64,000 nt of DNA from JAKAGZ01 sp963748105 (GTDB lineage Bacteria > Bacteroidota > Ignavibacteria > Ignavibacteriales > Ignavibacteriaceae). The stretch is from positions 1-64,000 of the forward strand of contig CAVVHP010000018.1 of NCBI GenBank assembly GCA_963748105.1, in the 5' to 3' direction. The notes under the pieces were generated by a model that was not told the DNA's origin, did not search any database, and was given only the letters and a program-made list of their open reading frames with translations. A program made the position numbers and the translations under genes. Positions within the stretch are counted from its first letter, which is position 1, and each line of letters begins with the position of its first letter. Below are positions 63,549 through 64,000 of this stretch, piece by piece.

Positions 63549-64000
63549 ATGCTGATAAAAAAAACATATCTTACTCTGAAAATCTCTCTGATATTTTCCA
63601 TCTTTTTATGTAATTCGTTGTTTGCTCAATTCACTGAATTCCACCCGGAATTGAATTGGTATACGATTAAAGGTGAACACGTTATTGTACATTTCCATGA
63701 AGGTGCTGAAAGGACAGCTAAAGTTGTAGCAAAAATTGCGGATGAAGTTTGGGGGCCAATAACTTCATTATATCATTATGAGCCAGAGACGGTACATTTT
63801 GTAATTAAAGATATTGATGATTATTCAAACGGTGCTACATACTTTTTCGATAATAAAATTGAAATTTGGACTAGCGCACTGGATTTTGATTTGAGAGGAA
63901 CCCACAACTGGCTTCGTAACGTAATCTCTCACGAATTTACTCATATGGTGCAAATCCAGGCATCTATGAAAATGTCGCGAACAATTCCAGCCTTTTATTT
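63549..64000 (+). CDS. Exported HExxH metallopeptidase-like protein, partial
   Basis: The gene runs off the right edge. Visible are a signal peptide (CNSLFAQ), ELNWYTIKGEHVIVHFHEGA, and the zinc motif ISHEFTHMVQIQ at about residues 126-137. This pattern is that of gluzincin-like proteins that in Bacteroidota are often followed by a TolB-like propeller; that part is outside the window. It sits 17 bases after the M6-like gene in the T9SS cluster. Active-site residues look intact here, unlike the neighbour. Confidence 0.85.
   Translation, partial: MLIKKTYLTLKISLIFSIFLCNSLFAQFTEFHPELNWYTIKGEHVIVHFHEGAERTAKVVAKIADEVWGPITSLYHYEPETVHFVIKDIDDYSNGATYFFDNKIEIWTSALDFDLRGTHNWLRNVISHEFTHMVQIQASMKMSRTIPAFY

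Overview
The window is about 64 kb of AT-rich, gene-dense bacterial chromosome. It looks like a member of the Ignavibacteria / Chlorobiota-Bacteroidota side of the FCB group. The evidence is a PorU sortase and PorV shuttle of the type IX secretion system (T9SS), two proteins ending in T9SS-type sorting domains, an HU-SPOR membrane protein, an AhpE-like peroxiredoxin, and a pterin pathway like that of green sulfur bacteria. The species assignment is inference; no rRNA is present.

Layout. 1-3425 (mostly minus strand): tandem tatA, purS-purQ, pssA-psd and a degenerate purC paralog. 3566-11444 (plus): ybaB-recR, a methyltransferase, two lipoproteins (one apparently starting at ATT), ftsX, a UDP-glucuronate decarboxylase, glmS and a cPGS-like P-loop protein. 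11597-14300: tRNA-Phe followed by a gene-poor stretch with two decayed tyrosine-recombinase C-termini, small membrane proteins and a lipoprotein, read as an eroded integrative element. 14317-19828: M3 peptidase, a dead secreted-protein gene, an AP2-like protein and a DEAD-box helicase. 19920-23095: a glycyl-radical enzyme and its activase; the active-site pattern matches trans-4-hydroxy-L-proline dehydratase. 23135-32343: housekeeping genes (bacterioferritin-like, RDD, MBL hydrolase, functional purC, pgsA-pgpA, cinA-thpR-recA-recX, murB). 32467-37230: phenylalanine 4-hydroxylase plus a cluster with PTPS, FolE and two short-chain reductases, consistent with tetrahydrobiopterin supply; peroxiredoxins and a rhodanese are interspersed. 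37287-39534: ECF sigma/anti-sigma pair flanked by Spy-like periplasmic proteins. 39758-50538: TPR proteins, outer-membrane barrels, HU-SPOR and an ExbB-ExbD-TonB motor. 50510-54070: membrane proteins, a six-bladed propeller protein, tRNA-Gln, tRNA-Glu, a 2Fe-2S protein and endonuclease III. 55258-64000: T9SS cluster with PorU, PorV, an M6-like protease that has lost its zinc motif, and the start of a HExxH protein.

Seven otherwise well conserved genes are each broken once (cPGS-like, bcp, second SDR, Spy-like, a barrel protein, nth, porU), and every one needs a single nucleotide skipped (+1). Most sites are in or beside short homopolymers. This one-directional pattern points to insertion-type sequencing errors rather than decay, although programmed frameshifting cannot be excluded from sequence alone. 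By contrast the integrase remnants and the gene at 16501-17283 carry mixed lesions and look truly dead.

The most interesting points are the HypD-type enzyme with its activase, the BH4/phenylalanine hydroxylase neighbourhood, the HU-TM-SPOR protein inside a Ton/Tol operon, the two pseudoenzymes (PurC-like and M6-like), and the ATT-initiated lipoprotein.
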